Origin: an uncultured Alphaproteobacteria bacterium
GTDB taxonomy: Bacteria; Pseudomonadota; Alphaproteobacteria; Bin95
Length of the DNA: 64,000 nucleotides
Reading direction: 5' to 3'
NCBI GenBank assembly: GCA_938083135.1
Contig: CALLKY010000035.1
Coordinates: 1 to 64,000, forward strand
Under the pieces are notes generated by a model. The model was not told the origin of the DNA, searched no databases, and saw only the letters and a program-made list of their open reading frames with translations. How positions within the stretch are numbered: the first letter of the stretch is position 1; each line of letters starts with the position of its first letter. This document shows, in pieces, positions 9,549 through 17,008 of this stretch. A program made the position numbers and the translations under genes.

Positions 9549-9679
9549 CTATTCAGCCGTCCCAATGGAAGTACATTCAGGCCCTAAGCAAACCATGGCT
9601 GAAATGGTTCCGCAATTCACCTTGCGCGATGATCTACAGCGTTTGATCATGCAGAGCTTGCATGAAGGAGCCAGATAGC

Positions 9680-10450
9680 ATGAACCGGGATGAATTCGCC
9701 GCTAAAGGCGCGGCATTGGCTGACAAGATTGGCGTAACCGCACCATCCAACGCGCCCGGCCTTGCTGAATTCGCGGCTGAGGCGGGCTTTGCCAGTATTT
9801 GGGCGCGCGAGACCCTACCGCCAGAGGACCGGATCATCGTCGTGCTGGCAACCCTGACATCGCTGCAGCGGCTGCCACAGCTTCGTGCGCATATCGGGCC
9901 TGCGCTTGATCTCGGCATCAGCGCGCGCGGTGTGCAGGAGATCATTGTGCAATGCGGTCTCTACGGTGGGCTGCCGGTGGCTGAGGAAGCGCTGAAGGTG
10001 GCGGCCACCATCTTCACGGAGCGCGGGCTTGAGACGCCAGAGCTGACAGCGAAAGAACTGGCTATGCGCGGCCAGTCCATGGAAGACCTCAACAGCGAAG
10101 GCCAGCGGATCATGGCGGAGATCCATGGTGACCGCAGCCAATCAGGCTATGCAGCCCCCGAGGACCCGGCGACTTCGGCGCTGTATAAGGTGGCGATTGA
10201 GTACGGCTATGGCGTGATCTGGACGCGGGCAGGGCTGACATGGCGACAACGGATGTTCGTGGCACTGGCAGCCTTCACAGCGCTCAGGCTTGAAGCAACG
10301 CTGACAAAGTTTGCACAGTCCGCAATTGTGCAGGGTGTGACGCGGGAACAGGTGATTGAAGCGATCATGCAAACCGCACCCTATGGCGGCTTCCCGCCAG
10401 CCCTCATCGGCCTCTCTCAGGTTAAGCCGGTACTGTTCCCGGAAGCCTGA
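9680..10450 (+). CDS. double-domain carboxymuconolactone decarboxylase-like protein
   Basis: Contains two copies of the CMD fold in one 256-residue chain, at about residues 35-115 and 155-245. Each has the helical RLPQLRAHIGPAL or RLEATLTKFAQSAI part followed by an 'E-I-I-Q-...-YGG-P-A' segment. Neither copy has the CxxC of AhpD peroxidases, so a redox role is unlikely; it is closer to the 4-carboxymuconolactone decarboxylase type. The ATG at 9680 is preferred over 9662 because AAGGAG lies 10 bases upstream. Its 3' end overlaps the convergent ribbon-helix-helix gene by 34 bases. The actual reaction is unknown. Confidence 0.85.
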   Translation: MNRDEFAAKGAALADKIGVTAPSNAPGLAEFAAEAGFASIWARETLPPEDRIIVVLATLTSLQRLPQLRAHIGPALDLGISARGVQEIIVQCGLYGGLPVAEEALKVAATIFTERGLETPELTAKELAMRGQSMEDLNSEGQRIMAEIHGDRSQSGYAAPEDPATSALYKVAIEYGYGVIWTRAGLTWRQRMFVALAAFTALRLEATLTKFAQSAIVQGVTREQVIEAIMQTAPYGGFPPALIGLSQVKPVLFPEA

Positions 10451-10659
10451 CGTAAGTCCTCCAGCACCATTAAACGAAGCGCGCTGGAGAGATTGCCGGT
10501 GCGCGCCTTATCAACTTCCGTCACCAACGCGTTCAATGATAGACTGCGCGCGGTAGCGATCCGCTGAAGTTCCGCCCAGAATGCATCCTCCAGGCTGATA
10601 GATGTCCTATGGCCGCTCAGCGTCACGGAATGGCGGCGCATTTGGGCGGGATCACTCAT
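10417..10659 (-). CDS. ribbon-helix-helix domain protein (RHH_4 type)
   Basis: An 80-residue protein matching the alphaproteobacterial RHH_4 family, recognised by RHSVTLSGHRTSISLE followed by two helices and the closing LSSALRLMVLEDLR. The ribbon strand could bind DNA as a dimer, but no target or antitoxin partner is evident. It is the last gene of a run starting at the fumarase gene: its ATG overlaps the stop of the TfoX-domain gene (ATGA), and its own 3' end runs 34 bases into the opposite CMD gene. Confidence 0.85.
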   Translation of the reverse strand: MSDPAQMRRHSVTLSGHRTSISLEDAFWAELQRIATARSLSLNALVTEVDKARTGNLSSALRLMVLEDLRQASGNSTGLT

Positions 10660-11036
10660 GCTTTCTTCCGGCGTGGCTTTTTGGGTTGTTTGGCGGCGTC
10701 CGCACGACGGGCGGCTTCTATGCCAAGGCGCGCCCAGATTTCGAATTCTTCTGGGTCATCCATTGCGGCGTCTGGAGCAGTCCAATAGCTCATTTGGACC
10801 TTCCGGCCTTTGCCTTCATAGATAAATGGTTCTGATCCGGCTTCTGCGAAGCGGGGCTCCGTCTGTTTGTCGACCTTGAAGTAGAGTTGCTCATACGCGA
10901 CCAAGCCAAACATTGCGCCATCGTGGAAGATGCCTAATCCGCCGAACATGCCTTTGAACATGCCTTTGAACATGACGCCGGGAAGGGGCTCAAAAAGGTC
11001 TTCCAAATACGATTTATAGTCGGGGCTGACGGCCAT
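10656..11036 (-). CDS. TfoX N-terminal domain protein
   Basis: A 126-residue single-domain relative of the N-terminal part of TfoX/Sxy. Family landmarks are MFGGLGIFHDGAMFGLV and LYFKVD; the C-terminus is a basic tail (KKPRRKKA). The full competence regulator TfoX also has a helix-hairpin C-terminal domain, absent here, so a role in competence should not be assumed. An in-frame microduplication repeats the MFKG block just before MFGG. The start lies 3 bases after the hydrolase stop. Confidence 0.85.
   Translation of the reverse strand: MAVSPDYKSYLEDLFEPLPGVMFKGMFKGMFGGLGIFHDGAMFGLVAYEQLYFKVDKQTEPRFAEAGSEPFIYEGKGRKVQMSYWTAPDAAMDDPEEFEIWARLGIEAARRADAAKQPKKPRRKKA
10944..10974. repeat. 12-base tandem duplication inside TfoX-domain gene
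   Basis: Two complete copies of GAACATGCCTTT plus a 7-base partial third copy, in frame, adding an MFKG block to the protein. The length is a multiple of three, so copy-number change would alter protein length by four residues without a frameshift. Confidence 0.85.
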
Positions 11037-11039
11037 TGG

Positions 11040-11654
11040 TCATGCAACTCCCATGAAATTAGCAACAGCATCCGCGACGGCACTAAGGTTTTCGGCGTGG
11101 GTAAAACCGCTTGCCTTGCGCGGTTTCTGGTCATGATCGCCATCTGGCGTCCAAACAAGCTTAGTCGAGGGGCTTAACGTGTAGCCATTGACCTCATCTC
11201 GCTTGCCGAAGGGGTCTCGCTCCCCTTGCACAATCAATGCTGGGGCTTGGATGTCGGGCAAGTGTTCTGTCCGCAGTTTCTCAGGCCGCCCTGGTGGATG
11301 AAATGGGTAGCCGAGGCAGATGAGGCCAGCAGCACCCAGGTCATCCACAAGATGCGACGCGACGCGGCCGCCCATGGACTTCCCGCCGATGAACAAGGGC
11401 TGGCGCGCTGCGAGGCTCTGCGCTTCTGCAAATGCCTTGCGAAAGGCTAGTTCCAGCTTTGGCATGCGGTCTGGTGGGCGCTTGGCCCCTTCGGCCCGCC
11501 GCGTCGCCATATAGGCGAACTCAAAGCGGAGCGTGCGCGCGCCGCGTTCTGCCAGCAGGCGCGCAATCTCTTCCATGAAGGCCGAGTCCATGGGGGCACC
11601 GGCACCGTGTGCGAGGAGGAGTGTCGGCGCTGCCGCCAGACCGGTGCTTAGCAT
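11040..11654 (-). CDS. small alpha/beta hydrolase (KANL3/Tex30-like)
   Basis: A 204-residue alpha/beta hydrolase of the family shared with KANL3/Tex30. The oxyanion-side motif LLLAHGAGAPMDS is near the N-terminus. The nucleophile elbow is GKSMG with Ser93, the acid is probably Asp147 (QGERDPFG), and the base is His174 (DGDHD). The triad is complete, so it is probably an active esterase or thioesterase, but the substrate cannot be predicted. The ATG overlaps the fumarase stop by one base (TGATG), indicating coupled translation. Confidence 0.88.
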   Translation of the reverse strand: MLSTGLAAAPTLLLAHGAGAPMDSAFMEEIARLLAERGARTLRFEFAYMATRRAEGAKRPPDRMPKLELAFRKAFAEAQSLAARQPLFIGGKSMGGRVASHLVDDLGAAGLICLGYPFHPPGRPEKLRTEHLPDIQAPALIVQGERDPFGKRDEVNGYTLSPSTKLVWTPDGDHDQKPRKASGFTHAENLSAVADAVANFMGVA

Positions 11655-13264
11655 CAGGGGTTCAGGAAGAAGTCATTGCCCTTATCGTCGGTCACGATGA
11701 AAGCTGGGAAATCAACAACTTCGATCCGCCAGATGGCTTCCATGCCAAGCTCAGGATATTCAACGACCTCGACCTTTTTGATGTGCTCCTGGGCCAAGCG
11801 TGCGGCACTACCGCCAATGGAGCCGAGGTAGAAACCACCATGCTCCTTACAGGCATTGACGACTGCCGCAGAGCGATTGCCCTTTGCCAGCATCACGAAA
11901 CTGCCACCTGCCGCCTGGAATTGGTCAACATAAGAATCCATCCGACCAGCCGTTGTCGGACCAAATGAGCCAGACGCCATGCCTTCTGGCGTTTTCGCGG
12001 GGCCTGCATAGTAGATGGGGTGGTTGCGGAAATATTCAGGCATTTCCTCGCCCGCATCCAGGCGCTGCTTGATCTTCGCATGTGCGATGTCCCGGGCGAC
12101 GATGATCGAACCAGTTAGCTTCAAGCGGGTTTTGATGGGGTGTTGGGATAGCGTTTTGCGGATGTCATCCATGGGTTGATTCAAGTTGATCTGAACAACT
12201 TCGCCGCCAAGTTCTTCCTGGTCCACGTCTGGCAGATATTGGCTTGGATTGGTTTCAAGCTCTTCCAGGAATACGCCATCTTTGGTGATTTTGCCGAGGC
12301 ACTGGCGATCTGCTGAGCAGGATACGCCAAGCCCAATTGGCAGTGACGCACCGTGGCGGGGCAGGCGGATTACGCGGACATCGTGGCAATAATATTTGCC
12401 GCCAAACTGCGCGCCGATGCCCATGTTCTGGGTCAGCTCAAGCACCTGCTTTTCCATGTCGAGGTCACGGATAGCCTGACCATGCACTCCGCCTTCAGTT
12501 GGCAGGTGATCAAGATACTTCGTGGATGCGAGCTTCACTGTTTTTAGATTGACCTCGGCTGAAGTCCCGCCGATCACAATGCTCAAGTGATAGGGCGGGC
12601 AGGCGGCCGTGCCGAGTGTGCGGATCTTCTCATCCAGAAATTTAACGAGACTTTCCGGGTTCAGCGTTGCTGGTGTCGCTTGATAGAGGAAGCTTTTGTT
12701 GGCAGACCCGCCGCCTTTTGCAATGAACAGGAATTCATATGAATCGCCATCCGTTGCATACAGATCCATCTGCACCGGCAGGTTGGAGCCTGTGTTCTTT
12801 TCTTCGAACATGCTGATTGGTGAAAGCTGGCTATAGCGAAGGTTATCTTCCGCATAGGTGCGGAATACGCCTTGCGAAAGCGCTTCTTCGTCACCGCCGC
12901 CGGTCCAAACGTTCTGGCCCTTTTTGCCCATGATAATGGCGGTGCCGGTATCCTGGCACATGGGCAGGACGCCACCTGCGGAAATGTTGGCGTTCTTCAA
13001 AAGATCAACGGCAACAAACCGGTCATTATTGGAAGCCCCTGGGTCATCCAGGATTGCGGCCAACTGCTTCAAATGCCCCGGGCGCAGTAAATGTGAAATG
13101 TCGTGGAAGGCTTCTTTGGCCAGGAGTGAGAGCGCTTCAGGCTCTACCACCAGAACATCTTTGCCGTTGAACTTTTCCACCCGCACATGGTCGCTCGTCA
13201 GCTTACGGAACGGCGTGTCCTCATGCGGCGCATCGAACATCGGACGGTATGAAAATTCAGCCAT
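11654..13264 (-). CDS. fumA: class I fumarate hydratase (4Fe-4S)
   Basis: Interconverts fumarate and L-malate in the TCA cycle using an oxygen-labile [4Fe-4S] cluster. The 536-residue protein carries both class I halves (alpha and beta regions) in one chain. The cluster ligands C103, C222 and C316 match E. coli FumA positions 105, 224 and 318 almost exactly, and the MCQDTGTA motif surrounds the first. The start is 42 bases after the sspB stop and the gene is coupled to the hydrolase gene behind it. Its cluster would depend on the SUF operon nearby. Confidence 0.97.
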   Translation of the reverse strand: MAEFSYRPMFDAPHEDTPFRKLTSDHVRVEKFNGKDVLVVEPEALSLLAKEAFHDISHLLRPGHLKQLAAILDDPGASNNDRFVAVDLLKNANISAGGVLPMCQDTGTAIIMGKKGQNVWTGGGDEEALSQGVFRTYAEDNLRYSQLSPISMFEEKNTGSNLPVQMDLYATDGDSYEFLFIAKGGGSANKSFLYQATPATLNPESLVKFLDEKIRTLGTAACPPYHLSIVIGGTSAEVNLKTVKLASTKYLDHLPTEGGVHGQAIRDLDMEKQVLELTQNMGIGAQFGGKYYCHDVRVIRLPRHGASLPIGLGVSCSADRQCLGKITKDGVFLEELETNPSQYLPDVDQEELGGEVVQINLNQPMDDIRKTLSQHPIKTRLKLTGSIIVARDIAHAKIKQRLDAGEEMPEYFRNHPIYYAGPAKTPEGMASGSFGPTTAGRMDSYVDQFQAAGGSFVMLAKGNRSAAVVNACKEHGGFYLGSIGGSAARLAQEHIKKVEVVEYPELGMEAIWRIEVVDFPAFIVTDDKGNDFFLNP

Positions 13265-13306
13265 TGCGGCTCTCCCAGAGTGCGCCGCGCAGCGTGCCGG
13301 CGTTGA

Positions 13307-13828
13307 CTACTTCTTGTTTCGGAATGCATCCAGCGAGACAACTGTGCCCTTTTCGGCTGGCGCGTCGCCATCTTCGCCTGCTGTCTGCCCATCTCTTTCA
13401 GCAGCCGGTGGTGCCAATGCACCTTCAGGCTGGGGCATGCTCTCGCCATCTTCCTCATCCCCATGGGGCTGGAAGTGCAGGGCGAAGTTTACTGCCGGAT
13501 CGACGAAGGCGGTAACGGCATCAAATGGGATAATCAACCGTTCGGGCTTGCGATTGAAACGGAGGGTGATCGCGAATCCGTCCTTATCGACCGTTAGGCC
13601 TTCGAACTGATGCTGCATCACAACCGTCATCTCATCGGCATATTGCGCCTTTAGATGGGTCGCCACTTCAACGCCCGGATGTTCGGTCTTGAAGGTGATG
13701 TAATAATGATGATTGCCGGGAAGGCCCTCGTTCATTGCGATTTCGAGGGCTGACTGCATGACGCCACGAAGGGCCATCTGCATCAACTCGCCATAATCTA
13801 TGCCGCCAGCGGACATGGCGTCTTCCAT
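13307..13828 (-). CDS. sspB: SspB, ClpXP protease adaptor (alphaproteobacterial type)
   Basis: SspB binds the ssrA tag on proteins released from stalled ribosomes and delivers them to the ClpXP protease. The 173-residue product has the alpha-type SspB fold region at about residues 10-120 (HHYYITFKTEHPGVEV, MTVVMQHQFEGL, FNRKPERLIIPFDAVTAF), then an acidic, proline-rich linker. In this family such a linker leads to a C-terminal ClpX-docking peptide; the end here is VVSLDAFRNKK. A second ATG at 13816 is also possible. It lies about 43 bases downstream of the ssrA hairpin on the same strand, so the tag RNA and tag adaptor may share a transcript. Confidence 0.93.
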   Translation of the reverse strand: MEDAMSAGGIDYGELMQMALRGVMQSALEIAMNEGLPGNHHYYITFKTEHPGVEVATHLKAQYADEMTVVMQHQFEGLTVDKDGFAITLRFNRKPERLIIPFDAVTAFVDPAVNFALHFQPHGDEEDGESMPQPEGALAPPAAERDGQTAGEDGDAPAEKGTVVSLDAFRNKK

Positions 13829-13871
13829 TCTCTTCTAAGCGCGGTCCTGGTATCGCCGCGCGGATGATAGC

Positions 13872-14164
13872 GGGGGAGTTTCTGTTGCCCGGTACTCCCC
13901 CAAACCGCGCTTACCATAACCTAGCCTAAGCTAGATTACGCAGCGAGTGCGACTTCATTGTCATTCGCACCTAGGTTTTTGATCCGATAACGGCGGAGTC
14001 ACACCGAGCAAAAACTACGTCTTTACCACGCACGTCGAGCCTGGTTCGCCCCCGGAACGCCCAGGATTCATGCGGTTAACATGCCTGGGCGTGGAATTGG
14101 TGGAGGCGCCGGGTACTGCCCCCGGGTCCGTAACGATTATTCCACGCAGCGTTTATCACCATAG
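13872..14164 (-). ncRNA. ssrA: tmRNA, permuted two-piece form (ssrA)
   Basis: tmRNA rescues stalled ribosomes and adds a degradation tag. Read on the minus strand the order is permuted. The acceptor piece comes first, with a T-arm of CCGGG, 7-base loop GGCAGTA and CCCGG, then CGCCTCC-A-CCA ending at 14098. Next is an intervening segment that folds as CGCCCAGG/CCTGGGCG and is presumably cut out. Then comes the coding piece, starting GGGGGCG at 14053, which pairs with CGCCTCC to rebuild the acceptor stem including the G-U wobble that alanyl-tRNA synthetase recognises. The tag frame follows. A hairpin GGGGGAGT/ACTCCCCC (13901-13872) closes the coding piece. The exact processed ends are estimates. 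Confidence 0.95.
13936..13968 (-). other. tmRNA tag reading frame, peptide ANDNEVALAA
   Basis: The resume codon GCG at 13968 follows CCTAGGT and opens ten codons encoding ANDNEVALAA, ended by TAA. With the alanine carried by the tRNA-like part, the full tag is AANDNEVALAA, 11 residues, the same length as in E. coli and ending in the ClpX-recognised LAA. The AND start is universal, and ANDN is usual in alphaproteobacteria. Confidence 0.95.
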
Positions 14165-14181
14165 TCAGGATATCTCCTGAC
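14164..14181. repeat. 7-base inverted repeat between ssrA and thyX
   Basis: GTCAGGA-TATC-TCCTGAC is a perfect dyad located where the ssrA transcript would start and about 100 bases before the thyX ATG. It could be the 5' hairpin of the precursor tmRNA, later removed, or an operator serving either divergent gene. Only symmetry and position are seen. Confidence 0.6.
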
Positions 14182-14187
14182 ACCGCT

Positions 14188-14216
14188 TATATAGGCGCAA
14201 TGCTCACGGATTTAAA
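14188..14216 (-). promoter_or_regulatory. probable ssrA promoter
   Basis: On the minus strand TTTAAA (14216-14211) and TATATA (14193-14188) are separated by 17 bases, a sigma-70-like layout that would start transcription near 14181, just ahead of the acceptor piece. The -35 match is weak. The whole 13829-14279 stretch without a protein gene is accounted for by ssrA, this promoter and the thyX leader. Confidence 0.45.
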
Positions 14217-14279
14217 GTGTGTCTATACTGCCAGCGAAATCGATTCTTTCCTGCTGGGAGTATCGCCGCCGTGGCGAGA

Positions 14280-15206
14280 ATGACTGATGACGAGGCGAGC
14301 CAAATCGCCGATGAACGCGCTGAGCAAACTCAAACCCGGCGCGCGACTGCGCCTGCGCTTGAGGAGGTTCTGTTTGAGCCAATCCCCGTGCTCGACCACG
14401 GCTTTGTCCGCTGCGTCGATTACATGGGCGACGATGCTGCCATCGTGCAGGCAGCCCGCGTTTCCTATGGCAAAGGCACAAAGAAAATCAGCCAGGATGA
14501 AGGGCTTATTCGCTACTTGATGCGGCACAGACATACCTCACCGTTTGAGATGTGTGAGATTAAGCTGCATGTCAAATTGCCAATGTTCATTGCGCGACAA
14601 TGGATTAGACATAGAACTTCAAGTGTAAACGAATACTCTGCGCGCTATTCCATTCTTGACAAAGAATTCTATGTGCCGGATGCAGCAAACTTGGCCGTGC
14701 AGTCATCCGCGAACCATCAAGGACGTGGCGATGCGCTAGACCCATCGCAGGCATCGGCTGTGCTTGATCTACTGCGGGATGACGCCATCCGTGCGTTCGA
14801 TTCCTATGATCATTTGCTGAACGCCGATGAGACTGGCGCGCCGCGTGATCCAGAACGTCCAGGCCTGGCGCGAGAGTTAGCGCGGATAGGGCTGCCGCTT
14901 TCTTCCTATACGCAGTGGTACTGGAAAACGAACCTTCATAATCTTTTTCACTTCCTATCGTTGCGCGCAGACAGCCACGCTCAGTATGAAATCCGTGTTT
15001 ATGCCGATGCGATTCTTGACCTGGCCCGGCGCTGGACGCCCCTGGCGACGCAGGCGTTCGAAGATTATCGCTTGAATGGTGCTGAACTCTCAGCCCAGGC
15101 GCTGGATGTCGTCCGACGTCGTGTCGCGGGTGAGACCGTTGATCAGAAGGCCAGTGGTCTTTCCGCCCGTGAATGGCGTGAGCTCGAGACGCTGCTCAAT
15201 CCCTAA
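14280..15206 (+). CDS. thyX: FAD-dependent thymidylate synthase ThyX
   Basis: Makes dTMP from dUMP using FADH2 as reductant and methylene-tetrahydrofolate as carbon donor, replacing classical ThyA. From the ATG at 14280 the protein is 308 residues. The ThyX signature RHR...S.NE.S.R is at residues 110-122 ([13 protein letters not shown]), and the C-terminal [25 protein letters not shown] carries the substrate-binding region. An upstream in-frame ATG at 14217 would add 21 unconserved residues and overlap the putative TATACT -10 element at 14224, so it is not used. The ribosome-binding site is weak. Confidence 0.95.
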   Translation: MTDDEASQIADERAEQTQTRRATAPALEEVLFEPIPVLDHGFVRCVDYMGDDAAIVQAARVSYGKGTKKISQDEGLIRYLMRHRHTSPFEMCEIKLHVKLPMFIARQWIRHRTSSVNEYSARYSILDKEFYVPDAANLAVQSSANHQGRGDALDPSQASAVLDLLRDDAIRAFDSYDHLLNADETGAPRDPERPGLARELARIGLPLSSYTQWYWKTNLHNLFHFLSLRADSHAQYEIRVYADAILDLARRWTPLATQAFEDYRLNGAELSAQALDVVRRRVAGETVDQKASGLSAREWRELETLLNP

Positions 15207-15217
15207 GGAGACGCCAT

Positions 15218-17008
15218 TTGCCGCCTATCAGTGACCCGGTCGCGTTCGAGCTCTTCAAGAACGCGCTGATCGCCATCGCCGACGAAATGGCGTTGACGAT
15301 CACCCGCACGACCTATTCTGGCGTCCTCAAGGACAATATGGATTTCTCGACGGCCTTTTGCGATGGCGAAGGCCGCTTAATCGCCCAGGGGCTGACATTG
15401 CCAGGCCATTTGGGCTCGCTGCCGACAGCGCTTAAATCCGCGCTGGACCGGTTTGGTGACACGATCGTTGATGGCGATGTGCTTTGCCTGAACGATCCAT
15501 ATGCAGGCGGCATGCACCTGCCGGATATCTTCGTATTCAAGCCAATCTTCTATGAAGGCCAGCGCATGGCCTTCGCCGCCACGATTTGCCATCACACAGA
15601 TGTTGGCGGGCGTGTTGCTGGTTCCAATGCTGCTGATTCGACTGAGATTTATCAAGAAGGCCTACGCATCCCACCAACGAAGCTGTACAGCGCTGGTCAG
15701 CCGAATGAGACGATGTTTGACCTGCTACGGACCAATGTTCGCTTACCTGTGCAGGTTGAAGCGGATTTGCGGGCGCAGCTCGCCGCCTGTCATATCGCAG
15801 AACGCCAATTTTTGGAGATCGTGGAAGACCAGGGTGCGGATCAAACCATCACTTTGATGGATGAGTTGATTAATTACTCCGAACGGCTTGCTCGCGCCGC
15901 TATCTCCAAACTGCCTGATGGTGAGTGGTCGTTTGAGGATTGGATCGATGATGATGGTGTCGATCTAGGCACGCCAATCCGCCTGTTTGTGACATTCAAG
16001 AAATCTGGCGACCGAATCCAGGCGGACTGGACAGGCTCCAACCCGCAAGTGCGCGGTGCCATCAACAACACATTCTCGTTCACGCAGGCGGCGTCTTATT
16101 GCGCGATCCGCTGCGTCTTGGATGGCGATATCCCGACTAATGAAGGCTTCTTCCGTGCCATTGATGTCGTCGCCCCACTTGGGACGATCGCTAACATGGA
16201 GCTTCCCGGGGCCTGCGCCGCACGCGGACTGACAGGCTTCCGCATGATTGACTGCGCGCTCGGCGCTTTGGCTATGATGGCTCCGGACAAGGTAATGGCA
16301 GCCTCTGATGGCGGGAATACCGGCATATCGATCGGTGGCTGGGACGCCGACCGTAAACCCTTCGTCTATGTCGATTTCACATGTGGTGCATGGGGGGCAA
16401 GGCCTTGGGCTGATGGGCTGGAAGGCAATGCTAATATTTTCTCCAATATGGCGTCTCAGTCCGTAGAAATCACAGAAGCAGAGCATCCGGTTGAAATTCT
16501 GCGGTATGAGTTTCTGGCGGACCGGGCGGGCGCTGGCCTGTACCGCGGCGGCGCGCCATTCGCGCGGGAATACCGGATCACCGCAGATACTGCGAGCCTG
16601 CAGGTGCGCGCCGACCGGGCAAATTTTCGCCCCTATGGGCTGTATGGCGGCGGGGCAGGGCATCATGCGCGGAATGCGCTGAATCCAGGCACGGCCAACG
16701 AACAAGACCTGGAACCGAAATTCACGATGGATGTTCAAGCAGGCGATGTGTTGCTGCACGAATTGGCAGGCCCTGGCGGATGGGGTGACCCGCTAGAACG
16801 GCCGCCTGTAGATGTGTTGGATGATGTGGTGGATGAACTCGTTTCAGAAGCCGGTGCCAGGCGCGACTACGGTGTCGTGATCAATGGTCATGCAATCGAC
16901 GCGGCCGCAACGAACGCCCTGCGCGCTAAATTGCAGGCCAAGCGCGGACCAGCACCAACGCCCTTCACCCGCGGCGATGCTGTGCCAGCTCTGGAGGACG
17001 GGGCATGA
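15218..17008 (+). CDS. hyuB: hydantoinase/oxoprolinase B subunit
   Basis: The B subunit of the ATP-dependent hydantoinase/5-oxoprolinase/acetone carboxylase superfamily, which hydrolyses cyclic amides or carboxylates ketones together with the A subunit. The start is a TTG at 15218, fixed by AAGGAG 7 bases upstream. At 596 residues it covers the full HyuB domain, with characteristic N-terminal segments (EMALTITRTTYSGVLKDN, CLNDPYAGGMHLPD, CHHTDVGGRVAG) and a C-terminal GGAGHHARNALNPG region. It overlaps hyuA by four bases (ATGA). Substrate unknown. Confidence 0.93.
   Translation: MPPISDPVAFELFKNALIAIADEMALTITRTTYSGVLKDNMDFSTAFCDGEGRLIAQGLTLPGHLGSLPTALKSALDRFGDTIVDGDVLCLNDPYAGGMHLPDIFVFKPIFYEGQRMAFAATICHHTDVGGRVAGSNAADSTEIYQEGLRIPPTKLYSAGQPNETMFDLLRTNVRLPVQVEADLRAQLAACHIAERQFLEIVEDQGADQTITLMDELINYSERLARAAISKLPDGEWSFEDWIDDDGVDLGTPIRLFVTFKKSGDRIQADWTGSNPQVRGAINNTFSFTQAASYCAIRCVLDGDIPTNEGFFRAIDVVAPLGTIANMELPGACAARGLTGFRMIDCALGALAMMAPDKVMAASDGGNTGISIGGWDADRKPFVYVDFTCGAWGARPWADGLEGNANIFSNMASQSVEITEAEHPVEILRYEFLADRAGAGLYRGGAPFAREYRITADTASLQVRADRANFRPYGLYGGGAGHHARNALNPGTANEQDLEPKFTMDVQAGDVLLHELAGPGGWGDPLERPPVDVLDDVVDELVSEAGARRDYGVVINGHAIDAAATNALRAKLQAKRGPAPTPFTRGDAVPALEDGA

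Noticed and set aside
9595-9678. 27-codon open frame ending 1 base before the CMD-like gene
   Set aside because: No ribosome-binding site before its ATG and no recognisable peptide; more likely chance than a leader peptide.
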